A DNA stretch of 64,000 nucleotides from Streptomyces camelliae (GCF_027625935.1 NZ_CP115300.1:8556001-8620000), one strand, 5' to 3'. Shown: positions 53,951-62,718, counted from the stretch's first letter. Notes: generated by a model from the sequence alone, not told the origin. Program-made: numbers and translations.

Positions 53951-55216
53951 ATGGAACAGACCACGTGCTGCATCGTGGGCGGCGGCCCTGCGGGCATGGT
54001 GCTCGCCCTGTTGCTGGCCCGGTCCGGTATCGACGTGACGGTGCTGGAGAAGCACGGTGACTTCCTGCGCGACTTCCGCGGCGACACCGTCCACCCCTCC
54101 ACCCTGGCGCTGCTGGACGAACTCGGCCTGGCCGAGCGCTTCGCCCGGCTGCCGCAACGCCGGGTCCGCACCATGCGGCTGCCGGTCGGGCCCGGCCGGT
54201 CGACGGTCACGGTCGCGGACCTGTCCGTGCTGCCGGGCCCCTACAACTACGTGGCGATGGTGCCCCAGTGGGACCTGCTGGACCTGCTCGCGGACGAGGC
54301 CGGCCGCGAGCCGTCCTTCCACCTGCGGATGAACACGGAAGCGACCTCCTTCCTGGTCGAATCCGGACGCGTGACGGGGGTGCGCTACCGCACCTCCGAC
54401 GGCCGCACCGGCGAGCTGCGCGCCCTGCTCACCGTCGCCTGCGACGGCCGCGGCTCACTGGCCCGCTCCCGGCCGGAACTGCGGCTGCGCCGCTTCTCCT
54501 GCCCGATGGACGCCTGGTGGTTCCGGCTGCCGCGCCGGGAAGGCGACCCGCAGGGACTGGTCGGCGCCGCCGGTGACCGCTTCCTCACCGCGATGATCGA
54601 CCGCGGCGACTACTGGCAGTGCGCCGGACTCATCCCCAAGGGCACGGACAGCCGGCGCCGCGCCGCCGGCCTCGACCGGTTCCTGGCCGAGTTCACCGCC
54701 GCCGCCCCCTGGATGGCCGACCGCGTGCACGCCCTGCGCTCATGGGACGAGGTCAAGCTCCTCGACGTACGCCTGGACCGGCTGCGCCGCTGGCACCGGC
54801 CCGGCCTGCTGTGCATCGGCGACGCCGCGCACGCCATGTCCCCGGTCTTCGGTATCGGCATCAACCTCGCGGTGCAGGACGCCGTGGCCACCGCCCGGTA
54901 CCTCACCGAGCCGCTGCGCCGGGGGAGCGTGGGCCTGCGCGACGTACGCCGTGTGCAGCGCCGCCGCCGTCCCGCCACGGTCGTCACCCAGGCCCTCCAG
55001 CGGGCGGCCCACGCGCGCGTCATCGCGCCCGTCCTGCGGGGCCGGCCACCGCTCGGCGGCGCGGAACGGGCTGAGCACATGGCGCACCTGGTGGCCGAGG
55101 CGCGCTGGATCCGCCGGATCCCCGCGTACTTCGTCGCCTACGGTGCCCTGCGGGAACGGCCACCGCGGACGGCGGTCCGCCGGACGCCGTCAGCGACCGC
55201 CGCGCCGCCGGGGTAG
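53951..55216 (+). CDS. FAD-dependent monooxygenase (UbiH/PheA-like)
   Basis: A 421-residue flavoprotein. The N-terminal dinucleotide motif is CCIVGGGPAGMVLALLLARS (GxGxxG type), then GDTVHPSTLALLDELGLAE near residue 42, VACDGRGSLAR near 172 and the second FAD motif LLCIGDAAHAMSPVFGIGIN near 286, all typical of the class A hydroxylase fold. Many homologues are annotated FAD-dependent oxidoreductase of unknown substrate. ATG at 53951. The last 66 codons overlap a convergent open frame from the ferredoxin gene. Control by the nearby 18-bp palindrome is likely. Confidence 0.88.
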   Translation: MEQTTCCIVGGGPAGMVLALLLARSGIDVTVLEKHGDFLRDFRGDTVHPSTLALLDELGLAERFARLPQRRVRTMRLPVGPGRSTVTVADLSVLPGPYNYVAMVPQWDLLDLLADEAGREPSFHLRMNTEATSFLVESGRVTGVRYRTSDGRTGELRALLTVACDGRGSLARSRPELRLRRFSCPMDAWWFRLPRREGDPQGLVGAAGDRFLTAMIDRGDYWQCAGLIPKGTDSRRRAAGLDRFLAEFTAAAPWMADRVHALRSWDEVKLLDVRLDRLRRWHRPGLLCIGDAAHAMSPVFGIGINLAVQDAVATARYLTEPLRRGSVGLRDVRRVQRRRRPATVVTQALQRAAHARVIAPVLRGRPPLGGAERAEHMAHLVAEARWIRRIPAYFVAYGALRERPPRTAVRRTPSATAAPPG

Positions 55217-55739
55217 CCGGACGGTGCGGCCGAGGCGTCTGACGGCCGCTGCCGGGACGGACCTGTCCTGCCGACGCCGGGCTCGTCCGTCGCCACGGCA
55301 GACAGACGGAAACGGCCGAGGAGATGGCCGGCGAGGCCGGCGTGAAGCCTTGCGGCGCCGGCCCGCCCGGCCCCCCTGCCGGCGGGAGACCGCCCGGCCC
55401 CGACTCCTCCGGAGCTCCACGACAGGTTGCCGGCCGCCGACCCGTCACCGGTCGCACGTCTGAACCGAGCCGTCGTACGCAGCCACACCGACGGCGCGCC
55501 CGCCGGACACGCCGGCAGGCTCGTCCTCGGACCGGGGCCTCCTGGTCGTCCGAGAGCGTGATGGCCTGGACGGGACAGGCGCGGACGGCCTCCCACACCA
55601 TCGGGTCCCCTCGGCCGTCCTCGCTGCCCGCGCGGACCACTCCGTAGCCGTCGTCGTCCTGGTCGAACACGGCAGGAGCGGTCGATGCACACGGCCCCGA
55701 ACCGAGACAGAGACCGGAGTTGATCGATACCCGAGCCAT
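55020..55739 (-). CDS. Single-cluster ferredoxin with abnormally long C-terminal tail
   Basis: From ATG 55739 the first 68 residues are a normal short ferredoxin of the type serving cytochromes P450: ARVSINSGLCLGSGPCASTA, VFDQDDDGYGVV and AVRACPVQAITL. Three cysteines (C-x5-C ... CP) predict a [3Fe-4S] cluster. Instead of stopping near residue 70, the frame runs to 239 residues through Arg/Pro/Gly-rich sequence and overlaps the end of the FAD monooxygenase gene by 197 bp. The tail looks like non-coding DNA read through after loss of the stop or a frameshift. The ferredoxin core itself could still fold. Confidence 0.6.
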   Translation of the reverse strand: MARVSINSGLCLGSGPCASTAPAVFDQDDDGYGVVRAGSEDGRGDPMVWEAVRACPVQAITLSDDQEAPVRGRACRRVRRARRRCGCVRRLGSDVRPVTGRRPATCRGAPEESGPGGLPPAGGPGGPAPQGFTPASPAISSAVSVCLPWRRTSPASAGQVRPGSGRQTPRPHRPATPAARRSLTASGGPPSAVAVPAGHRRRRSTRGSGGSSAPRPPGAPCAQPVPRRRAVAGPAGRAR

Positions 55740-55870
55740 CCCGCACTCCTGGACCGGAAACGGCCGACCCCATGCTCCAGGGACAGCCACGACACCTGGA
55801 GCACAGGGATCTTCGTCGGCGCATGGGGTGCGTTTCCCGCGGACGGGCGAGGACGTGTCGCTGTGCCTGG

Positions 55871-56308
55871 TCAGCCCGCCGGTGGTGGCTCTTCGCCGAA
55901 GACCCAGGGGGCCAGCACGATGTGCCAGCCGTCCGGATCCTCGAAGAGGACGGCGCCGTGGTCCGGCCAGTAGGGGTTCGCGGAGGGGACCGGGCTGTGC
56001 CCGGCCTCGGTCAGCCGCCGGACGGCGACGGAGACGGCTTCGGGGCCGCGGAGGTAGAGCACCAGCTGGTTCTCCGGGTGCGGCTCCGGAATGCGGGGCG
56101 GGTCGCCGTGCTGCAGGAGCTCCATGTGCACCGGGGTGCCCGGCAGACCGAGGACGACACCGTCGTAGCCCTGGTGATCACGCCACTGGGCGAGCACCGG
56201 CAGACCGAGGACGTCACGGTAGAAGACGAGGACGTCGTCGTACCTCGCGGTCGGCCGGGCGAAACGGACCGCTCCTACGTCGAGATGGCTGGGCCAGGAG
56301 TGAGACAT
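55871..56308 (-). CDS. VOC-family (glyoxalase/bleomycin resistance-like) protein
   Basis: A 145-residue cytosolic protein: WPSHLDVGAVRFARPTARYD, VLVFYRDVLGLPVLAQWRDH (the usual FYRDVLGL helix) and a C-terminal HGAVLFEDPDGWHIVLAPW with the metal-binding-type Glu. One VOC domain pair by length. Enzyme or binding role cannot be decided. ATG at 56308 is used; an in-frame GTG at 56332 is possible. Neither has a strong ribosome site. Confidence 0.85.
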   Translation of the reverse strand: MSHSWPSHLDVGAVRFARPTARYDDVLVFYRDVLGLPVLAQWRDHQGYDGVVLGLPGTPVHMELLQHGDPPRIPEPHPENQLVLYLRGPEAVSVAVRRLTEAGHSPVPSANPYWPDHGAVLFEDPDGWHIVLAPWVFGEEPPPAG

Positions 56309-56395
56309 GGGTCGATACTGGCACGGGTCCACGAGGGCGCGGATCGGCCGTTGGACGTACGCCTTGCGCCTGGGCTTGCTGCCCGGATCCGGTGT

Positions 56396-56692
56396 TCAGC
56401 GCATGTCCTCTCCGAAGCGTGCCGTGATCCACGCGGCGCCGCGCTCGGCCAGCGCGCGTCTGCGTCCCCAGCGGGAGCGGCGTGGGGCGGAGGGCAGAGG
56501 TCGTGTCTGCGGCGGGACGGCTGCCAGGGCGGCGAGGCGGCGGGCGGCGCGTGCCAGGTCCGCCTGCAGCCGTTGGTGTCGTTCGGCGGAACCCGCCCTC
56601 AATAACGCCGAATAGAGTCCCTCGATCTCGGCCACGGCAGCGCCCAGTCGCAGATTCGCATCGCGCACTCGCTGCATGTCCCCACGCGGCAT
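56396..56692 (-). CDS. Small helical protein of unknown function
   Basis: Not recognised. A 98-residue, Arg/Ala-rich protein beginning MPRGDMQRVRDANLRLGAAV, mostly helical with heptad-like spacing in residues 5-60 (LRLGAAVAEIEGLYSALLRA), suggesting a coiled coil. The C-terminal third is Pro/Arg-rich. ATG at 56692 has GGAAGGAAGGG upstream, which supports a real gene; the longer frame to 56782 lacks a ribosome site. No signal or membrane segment. Confidence 0.5.
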   Translation of the reverse strand: MPRGDMQRVRDANLRLGAAVAEIEGLYSALLRAGSAERHQRLQADLARAARRLAALAAVPPQTRPLPSAPRRSRWGRRRALAERGAAWITARFGEDMR

Positions 56693-56848
56693 GAACGCCC
56701 TTCCTTCCCCCGATGCCGAGGTTGCCCCGCCGGATTGAATTATTGCGCAACCCGGCAAGTGCCGCTTGCTCTTATGCCCCACCTCGCATGGGCGGTCACC
56801 AGCGTTCTCACCGACCCCTCACCCGACGGTCCTCGGAGCCGACGGAGT

Positions 56849-57652
56849 TCACAGCTGCGCCGTGTGGTCCGGGACGTAGGTCTGCAGATCGCGCGGCGGT
56901 CGCTCGTAGCCGGTCGACGGCGGGCGCTCGGGGAGCTCCAGCACCGGTGGGGGCACCTCGTGATAGGGGACGGACTCCAGCAGGTGGGCCATCATGTTCA
57001 GCCGCGCACGCTGCTTGTCGTCGCTCTCGACGATGTACCAGGGCGCCTCGGTGATGTCGGTGTGCACCATCATCTCGTCCTTCGCCCGGGAGTACGCCTC
57101 CCAGCGGGTGATCGACTCCAGGTCCATCGGCGACAGCTTCCAGCGCCTCAGCGGATCCTCCAGACGGCGCTGGAACCGCTCCTGCTGGACGGTGTCGCTC
57201 ACCGAGAACCAGTACTTGCGCAGCAGGATCCCGTCCTCGACCAGCATCCGCTCGAAGATCGGGCACTGGCGCAGGAACAGCTGGTGCTCCTCCTTGGTGC
57301 AGAAACCCATGACACGCTCGACCCCGGCCCGGTTGTACCAGGACCGGTCGAAGAGCACGATCTCCCCGGCGGCCGGCAGATGCTCGACGTACCGCTGGAA
57401 GTACCACTGGGTGCGCTCGCGCTCCGTCGGCTTGGGCAGCGCCGCGATCCGGGCGATACGCGGGTTCAGGCGCTCGGTGACCCGCCGGATGGCGCCGCCC
57501 TTGCCGGCTGCGTCCCGGCCCTCGAAGACGACCACCAGCCGGGCGCCCTCGGCGCGGACCCACTCCTGCATCTTCGCCAACTCGGTCTGGAGGCGCTGGA
57601 GTTCGGCTTCGTACGTCTTGCGTGACAGTGGCTCCGCGTTCTTGTCCGTCAT
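56849..57652 (-). CDS. ppk2: Polyphosphate kinase 2
   Basis: A 267-residue cytosolic kinase that transfers phosphate between polyphosphate and nucleotides. The P-loop is VVVFEGRDAAGKGGAIRRV near residue 40, the Walker B/lid region is LFDRSWYNRAGVERVMGFC near 99, followed by KYWFSVSDTVQQERFQRRL near 146 and KDEMMVHTDITEAPWYIVES near 195. Single-domain length fits class I PPK2. ATG at 57652. It stands alone; a hairpin at 57691-57717 separates it from upstream DNA. Confidence 0.95.
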   Translation of the reverse strand: MTDKNAEPLSRKTYEAELQRLQTELAKMQEWVRAEGARLVVVFEGRDAAGKGGAIRRVTERLNPRIARIAALPKPTERERTQWYFQRYVEHLPAAGEIVLFDRSWYNRAGVERVMGFCTKEEHQLFLRQCPIFERMLVEDGILLRKYWFSVSDTVQQERFQRRLEDPLRRWKLSPMDLESITRWEAYSRAKDEMMVHTDITEAPWYIVESDDKQRARLNMMAHLLESVPYHEVPPPVLELPERPPSTGYERPPRDLQTYVPDHTAQL

Positions 57653-57690
57653 GTGTCCATTCTCCCCTCGGCCGCACGGGACGGCGAGAA

Positions 57691-57717
57691 AGCGTGCCGC
57701 CGGGTGGGCGGCACGCT
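57691..57717 (-). terminator. Terminator hairpin
   Basis: A perfect 11-bp stem (AGCGTGCCGCC / GGCGGCACGCT) with a 5-nt loop. It lies 47 bp downstream of the minus-strand frame ending at 57764 and upstream of ppk2, so it probably terminates transcription arriving from the right. Confidence 0.7.
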
Positions 57718-57763
57718 CTCAAGGAGGTGTGGGACGGGGGGCGGAGATCGTCGCCCGGCCGGT

Positions 57764-58159
57764 TCAGCGCCGGCGCAGAGCCTCGCTGACCGTGGTGGAC
57801 AGTTCGGTCCGGTCGGCGATGCCGAGGACGCGGTACGCCTGCGGGCCCTCGGCGGCGATGCGGACCTGGGCGAGCACCGGCTTGCCCGGCTTGACGCTCT
57901 TGAGCCCCGCGTCGTCGGAGACGACCTGGCAGCCGAGCTTCCGGGATGTGAGCTGTGCACCCGTGGCAGGCGGTGGTCTCGAACGTACCGGTCTCCTGGA
58001 GGCGACTGCCGGGCTGTGGACCGGCGAGGGAGCGGACCCCCAGACGATCGCCCCGCCCCTGGCCCGCGCGACCGGCCCCGTCCACCCCACATCCTGAACT
58101 CGCAGCGCTCGCAGGTCGGTTGACGTGCCGCACCTGACCGGTCGCAGCCGGAACGGCAC
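57764..58159 (-). CDS. Unrecognised ORF, probably only the C-terminal part is real
   Basis: The last 65 residues (SRKLGCQVVSDDAGLKSVKP, then AQVRIAAEGPQAYRVLGIAD and TELSTTVSEALRRR) look like a real, well-ordered protein sequence, and a good terminator follows the stop. The first 65 residues look like chance Arg/Pro-rich translation. I do not recognise the family. It may be the 3' end of a gene whose 5' part has been lost. It lies in a stretch with other truncated genes. Confidence 0.35.
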   Translation of the reverse strand: MPFRLRPVRCGTSTDLRALRVQDVGWTGPVARARGGAIVWGSAPSPVHSPAVASRRPVRSRPPPATGAQLTSRKLGCQVVSDDAGLKSVKPGKPVLAQVRIAAEGPQAYRVLGIADRTELSTTVSEALRRR

Positions 58160-58204
58160 GCCCCGTGCACAAGGCGGACGTCATGACCGGGCGCGGACTG
58201 AGAC

Positions 58205-58385
58205 TCACGTCCCGGACGGCGGCAGCTGTGCGGCGGTGTGTTCCAGCAGCATCTCCAGTGCCGCCGGATTGGCGCTGTGCGGCATGCGGCGGGCCAGCAG
58301 GTGGGCCGTGGCGGCGATGTCGGGGTGCGACTCGGCGGGCAGCCGGGCGTAGGCGGTGTGCCACACCTCCTGGCCGCGGGCACCT
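58205..58385 (-). pseudogene. C-terminal remnant of a TetR-family regulator
   Basis: The minus frame ending at 58205 reads VWHTAYARLPAESHPDIAAT, AHLLARRMPHSANPAALEML and LEHTAAQLPPSG. The pattern RLPAExxPxIAA...F/LxxLL is common at the C-terminus of TetR regulators. No DNA-binding domain is present upstream; the frame breaks near the saccharopine dehydrogenase-like remnant. Confidence 0.45.
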
Positions 58386-58489
58386 GGTCCGGCAAGGGCG
58401 TCCTCGGCCCGGAAGCCCTGCCGCCCCGCCCCTTCCTCGACCTGCTCACCGAGTACGGCTCGCCCTGGGGACTGCGCGAGGAGGGCTGA
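58379..58489 (+). pseudogene. C-terminal remnant of a saccharopine-dehydrogenase-like protein
   Basis: The plus frame ending at 58489 reads GTWSGKGVLGPEALPPRPFL and DLLTEYGSPWGLREEG. This matches the C-terminus of saccharopine dehydrogenase family proteins (G-x-GVLGPEAF...FLDLL...YGSPWG). The rest of the gene is absent. It meets the TetR remnant head to tail, marking a rearrangement point. Confidence 0.6.
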
Positions 58490-58507
58490 CCGCTCACGGG
58501 GTCCGGT

Positions 58508-58834
58508 TCAGCGGCCGAGCGCGTTCTTCAGCTCCTGCTTGGTCATCGAGGAGCGCCCGTGGATGTCACGCTTCCTGGCCTCCTCGTACAACTGGTCCTT
58601 CGTAGGGCCCTCCGCGCCGCTGTGCGAGCGCTGGCCACCGCGCTGGTACGCCGACTTCGGGTCGCGGATGGAGGTCTTGCTGGCGCTCTCGCTCTCGCCC
58701 GACCTGGCCCGTTGCTTGTTCACGGTCCGCGACGCGATCTCCTTGGCCCGCTTCGTGGACTCACCGCGCTCCTGCGCGCTCTTCTTGATGTGCTCGTACT
58801 GACGCTCACGCTTCGCGCTCGATCCGGCAGGCAT
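58508..58834 (-). CDS. Small basic protein with Rho N-terminal-like domain
   Basis: A 108-residue, very hydrophilic, Arg/Lys/Ser-rich protein beginning MPAGSSAKRERQYEHIKKSA. Residues 76-108 (PTKDQLYEEARKRDIHGRSS then MTKQELKNAL) match the Rho termination factor N-terminal/SAP-like fold seen in small actinobacterial proteins that are often annotated plasmid stabilization protein. It may bind nucleic acid. ATG at 58834 has a ribosome site (AAAGGAG). Single-gene unit. Confidence 0.78.
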   Translation of the reverse strand: MPAGSSAKRERQYEHIKKSAQERGESTKRAKEIASRTVNKQRARSGESESASKTSIRDPKSAYQRGGQRSHSGAEGPTKDQLYEEARKRDIHGRSSMTKQELKNALGR

Positions 58835-58893
58835 GACAGCTCCTTTCTGCCGGATGCACGGGTACCCCTGGCAGCGGTCCCGTCACGCCGGCA

Positions 58894-61179
58894 TCAGCTT
58901 CTGCCTGCGGGCTCGACGCGGATGACGATGGACTTCGTGGCAGGGGTGTTGCTGATCTCGGCCGTCGCGTCCAGTGCGACCAGCGTGTTCGCCTCCGGGT
59001 AGTAGGCGGCGGCGCAGCCGCGGGGCGTGGGATAGCGGACGGCGCGGAAGCCGGGCGCCCGGCGTTCGCCGTCGGGGTTGACGCTGACGAGGTCGACCAG
59101 GTCGCCGTCGTGGAGGTGGAGTTCGCGCAGGTCTTCCTGGTTGAGGAAGACGACCCGCCGCCCTCCGCTGATGCCGCGGTAACGGTCGTCGAAGCCGTAG
59201 ACGGTGGTGTTGAACTGGTCGTGCGAGCGCACGGTCGTCAGCAGCAGGTGTCCCTCGGGTACCTCGGCCGCGGTCGGCGGGTTGACCGTGAAGTGCGCCT
59301 TGCCGCTGTCGGTGGGGAAGGTACGGGAGTCGCGCGGGGCGCGGGGGAGCATGAAGCCGCCGGGCTGCCGGACGCGCTCCTCGAAGGCGTGGAATCCGGG
59401 GACGACGTGCTCGATGTGGCGGCGGATCACCGCGTAGTCGTCGCGCATGGCACGCCAGCCGAGGTCGTCGCCGAACAGCGCACGGCCGAGGCCGGCGACG
59501 ATCGCGACCTCGCTGCGCAGGTGCGGTGACCCGGGAGCGAGCCGTCCGTGCGAGGCGTGCACCATCGCCATGGTGTCCTCGACGGTGACGAACTGCTCGC
59601 CGGAGGCCTGCCGGTCGCGCTCCGTGCGGCCGAGGCAGGGCAGCAGCAGGGCCTCGGTGCCGTGGCAGAGATGGGACCGGTTCAGTTTGGTCGCGATGTG
59701 GACGGTGAGGGCGCAGTTGGCCAGCGCGGCCTCGGTGACCTGTGTGTCGGGGGTGGCCGAGGCGAAGTTGCCGCCGAGGCCGATGAAGACGTCGACCTCG
59801 CCGTCACGCATGGCCCGGATCGAGTCGACGGTGTCCAGGCCGTGGGCGCGGGGCGGGTCGAAGCCGAACTCGTCGCGGAGTCTGTCGAGGAACGCGTCCG
59901 GCATCCGCTCCCAGATGCCCATGGTGCGGTCGCCCTGGACGTTGCTGTGTCCGCGGATCGGGGCGGGCCCGGTGCCGGGGCGTCCGATGTTTCCGCGCAG
60001 CAGCAGGAAGTCGACGATCTCGCGGAGGGTGGCGACCGCGTTGCGGTGCTGGGTGAGGCCCATCGCCCAGCAGACGACCACCCGGTCGGCGGCGATCACC
60101 TCGTCGGCGACCGCCTCGATACGGCGCCGGGACAGACCGCTCAGCGTCTCGATCCGCGACCAGGCCAGGGCGCGCCAGGCGGCCACGGCGGCCTCGAAGC
60201 CGTCGCAGTACCGGTCGATGAAGTCGTGGTCGAGGACGGAGCCCGGCCGGGCGTCCTCCCGGTCGATCAGGGCCCGGTTCAGGCCCGCGAACAGGGCCAG
60301 GTCGCCGTTGACGCGCACCGGGAGGTGGCGGTCGGCGAGCCGTGTGCCCGGGCCGATCAGTCCGCGTGCGGTCTGTGGGTTGTGGAAGCGGCCGAAACCG
60401 GCTTCGGGGAGCGGGTTGGCGGCGATGATCCGGGCGCCGCGCCGTTTCGCCTGTTCCAGCGCGGTGAGCATACGGGGGTGGCTGGTGCCGGGGTTCTGGC
60501 CCACGATGATGATCAGGTCGGCGTGCTCGGTGATGTCGTCGTACGAGATCAGGCCCTTTCCGGCGCCGAGCGTCTCGGTCAGGGCCGCGCCGCTCGACTC
60601 GTGGCACATGTTCGAGCAGTCCGGCAGGTTGTTGGTGCCGAAGCGGCGCGCGAGCAGCTGGTAGAGGAAGGCCGCCTCGTTGCTCGTGCGGCCGCTGGTG
60701 TAGAAGACGGCGCGGTTCGGATCGTTCAGGTCACGCAGTCGGGCGGCGGTGAGTTCGAACGCGTCGTCCCAGGTGATGGGCGTGTAGTGGGCGGCACCGG
60801 GGGCGAGGTGCATCGGCTGGGCGAGCCGGCCCTGGGACTCCAGCCAGTGACCGTCCCGTTCCCGCAGCTCGGCCACGGAGTGCTCGGCGAAGAAGGTGGT
60901 GTCGACGCGTTTGCGGGTGGCCTCCCAGGCGATGGCCTTCACACCGTTCTCGCAGAACTCCGCGGCCTTGCGATGCTCCGGATCGGGCTCGCCCCACGCG
61001 CAGCTCGGGCAGTCGAATCCGTCGACGTGGTTCACCGACAGCAGCGTCAGCAGACTCCGTCTCGGCCCCATCTCCGCGAGGGAGTAGCGCGCGGATTCGG
61101 CGATGCCGTGCACGCCGACGCTGGACCTCCGGGGGCCCGAGGCGCGCGTGCCGCTCGGCTCGGTCGGTTGCTCAGCCAT
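58894..61179 (-). CDS. FdhF/YdeP-family molybdopterin oxidoreductase
   Basis: A 761-residue member of the formate-dehydrogenase-alpha-like family. Near residue 58 VDGFDCPSCAWGEPDPEHRK marks the YdeP group; then YTSGRTSNEAAFLYQLLARR near 160, DCSNMCHESSGAAL near 187 and IIIVGQNPGTSHPRMLTALE near 225 (Mo-bisPGD binding). The usual N-terminal [4Fe-4S] motif and selenocysteine are lacking, as in YdeP. The C-terminal domain (LLTTVRSHDQFNTTVYGFDD) is the dinucleotide-binding part. ATG at 61179 follows GGAGG. Substrate unknown; E. coli YdeP is linked to acid resistance. Confidence 0.9.
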   Translation of the reverse strand: MAEQPTEPSGTRASGPRRSSVGVHGIAESARYSLAEMGPRRSLLTLLSVNHVDGFDCPSCAWGEPDPEHRKAAEFCENGVKAIAWEATRKRVDTTFFAEHSVAELRERDGHWLESQGRLAQPMHLAPGAAHYTPITWDDAFELTAARLRDLNDPNRAVFYTSGRTSNEAAFLYQLLARRFGTNNLPDCSNMCHESSGAALTETLGAGKGLISYDDITEHADLIIIVGQNPGTSHPRMLTALEQAKRRGARIIAANPLPEAGFGRFHNPQTARGLIGPGTRLADRHLPVRVNGDLALFAGLNRALIDREDARPGSVLDHDFIDRYCDGFEAAVAAWRALAWSRIETLSGLSRRRIEAVADEVIAADRVVVCWAMGLTQHRNAVATLREIVDFLLLRGNIGRPGTGPAPIRGHSNVQGDRTMGIWERMPDAFLDRLRDEFGFDPPRAHGLDTVDSIRAMRDGEVDVFIGLGGNFASATPDTQVTEAALANCALTVHIATKLNRSHLCHGTEALLLPCLGRTERDRQASGEQFVTVEDTMAMVHASHGRLAPGSPHLRSEVAIVAGLGRALFGDDLGWRAMRDDYAVIRRHIEHVVPGFHAFEERVRQPGGFMLPRAPRDSRTFPTDSGKAHFTVNPPTAAEVPEGHLLLTTVRSHDQFNTTVYGFDDRYRGISGGRRVVFLNQEDLRELHLHDGDLVDLVSVNPDGERRAPGFRAVRYPTPRGCAAAYYPEANTLVALDATAEISNTPATKSIVIRVEPAGRS

Positions 61180-61254
61180 GGCTGCCTCCGTCGCCCATGC
61201 TGCCACGTCTGCCCGCGTGGGCCACTGGAGCCGAGGACCGGCCGGCCAGGGGCA

Positions 61255-61542
61255 TCAGGCCCGGGTTCCGACGGTCGGCCCGGCGGCGGTCCTGCGGTGC
61301 TTCCGGTGCGGACGACGGTGGTGTGCCACTCCGCCGGCCGCCATGGCCATGCCGAGACAGAAGATGAGCGCCAGCGCGAGGCCCGAGCAGAAGAGGGCGA
61401 GCGGGCCGAGGGTGGCGATGTCGTGGCCGAGCACCGACACGGTCTGGCCCGCGCCGCCCGACAGGTTGTCGCTGATCGCCAGGGCCGTGAAGGCGGCCGT
61501 CCCGGCGATGAGGAGCAGTCCGAGGAACAGCATCCGATTCAT
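61255..61542 (-). CDS. Small membrane protein
   Basis: A 95-residue protein beginning MNRMLFLGLLLIAGTAAFTA with two membrane segments (about residues 4-22 and 43-70) and a basic His/Arg-rich C-terminal tail (HHRRPHRKHRR). The positive tail should face the cytosol. Similar small proteins are common in Streptomyces with no known role. ATG at 61542 has TGAGGAG upstream. It lies between the FdhF-type gene and the enolase-superfamily gene on the same strand, but may be independent. Confidence 0.68.
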   Translation of the reverse strand: MNRMLFLGLLLIAGTAAFTALAISDNLSGGAGQTVSVLGHDIATLGPLALFCSGLALALIFCLGMAMAAGGVAHHRRPHRKHRRTAAGPTVGTRA

Positions 61543-61603
61543 CTCCTCAAGAAGTTGTCATTGAGACGAGTACCGGCTACCGGGTACCTGATACCTGCCG
61601 CCG

Positions 61604-62695
61604 TCAGGCGACCCGGAACTTCTCGGCCTCGCCCGTCCGCAGGGTCAGCCCGTGTCCGAGGCCCTGCTCCGGCTGGACCGTCCCTCCTGTCGGGTCCAGC
61701 GCGCCGTCGAAGAACATCGACTCGATCCGCACATGGTCGTGGAACCACTCGATGTGCCGGAGGTTGGGAATCGAGGCCGACACGGCGGCATGGGCGTGCG
61801 GCGCGCAGTGGGCGGAGACCTCCAGCCCGTGGGCCTGGGCCAGGGCGGCGGCCCGCAAGAACTCGGTGATGCCGCCGCAGCGTGTCGCGTCGATCTGGAG
61901 ACAGTCCACGGCATGTGCCGCGATCATGCGCGCGAAGTAGGGCAGGTCGTACCCGTATTCACCGGCGGTCACGTCGCACGGCAGGGTGTCGCGGAGCAGC
62001 CGCAGACCGGCCAGGTCGTCCGAGGAGACGGGCTCCTCGAACCAGCGGACGTCGTACTCGGCGAGCCCGTCCCCGATCCGCAGCGCCTGTTTGCGGGAGT
62101 AGGCGCCGTTGGCGTCGACGTACAGCTCGGCCTCGGGACCGATGGCCCGGCGGGCGGTACGTACCCGGGAGAGGTCCCACTGGGTCTCGTGGCCCCAGCC
62201 CCCGCCGATTTTGATCTTGACGCGGGGAATGCGCTGGCGGTGCACCCAGTCGTCGACCTGCTCGGCGAGCCGCCGGTCGTGATAGGTCGTGAACCCGCCG
62301 CTGCCGTACACCGCGACCCGTGTGCGGGCCGCGCCCAGGAGACTGACGAGGGGCAGGCCCAGGAGCCGCGCCTTGAGGTCCCACAGGGCGATGTCCAGCG
62401 CCGAGATCGCGCACGCCGTGATCCCGGGGCGGCCCGCGTTCCGCACCGACCTGCACATCGCGTCGTGCAGAGCCGGGATGTCCAGCGCGTCATGGCCCTC
62501 GACCAGGGGAGCGAGGTGCTCGCCGAGCATGAGTCCGACGGCGGCCGGGCCGTACGTCCAGCCCGTGCCGGTGGCGTCGCCGGCCGTGACCTCGGCGATC
62601 ACCATGGTCGTCGAGTCCCACGACAGCGTGCCGTCCGCCTCGGGGGCGTCGGTCGGCACCGTGTACACGGACACGGCGGGTCGGCTGAGTTTCAT
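61604..62695 (-). CDS. Enolase-superfamily (mandelate racemase / muconate lactonizing type) enzyme
   Basis: A 363-residue enzyme. The C-terminal barrel has the KxK base motif in RVKIKIGGGWGHET near residue 159, metal ligands Asp in ELYVDANGAYSRKQAL near 191, Glu in VRWFEEPVSSDDLAG near 217 and Glu in TAGEYGYDLPYFA near 243, and the His-containing SAHCAPHAHAA near 293. This is the mandelate racemase subgroup arrangement for acid-sugar dehydration or racemisation. ATG at 62695 gives the family start; a long upstream extension is not conserved. It lies 23 bp downstream of the LLM oxidoreductase gene and is probably co-transcribed with it. Confidence 0.88.
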   Translation of the reverse strand: MKLSRPAVSVYTVPTDAPEADGTLSWDSTTMVIAEVTAGDATGTGWTYGPAAVGLMLGEHLAPLVEGHDALDIPALHDAMCRSVRNAGRPGITACAISALDIALWDLKARLLGLPLVSLLGAARTRVAVYGSGGFTTYHDRRLAEQVDDWVHRQRIPRVKIKIGGGWGHETQWDLSRVRTARRAIGPEAELYVDANGAYSRKQALRIGDGLAEYDVRWFEEPVSSDDLAGLRLLRDTLPCDVTAGEYGYDLPYFARMIAAHAVDCLQIDATRCGGITEFLRAAALAQAHGLEVSAHCAPHAHAAVSASIPNLRHIEWFHDHVRIESMFFDGALDPTGGTVQPEQGLGHGLTLRTGEAEKFRVA

Positions 62696-62718
62696 CGCGT
62701 ACCTGACCGGAACTGACG

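Noticed and set aside
57930..58097. Plus-strand frame ending GADPQTIAPPLARATGPVHP
   Set aside because: Protein-like for about 45 residues but I could not assign it to any family; antisense to the unknown ORF at 57764-58159.
59548..61869. 773-residue plus-strand open frame
   Set aside because: Antisense shadow of the FdhF-type gene.
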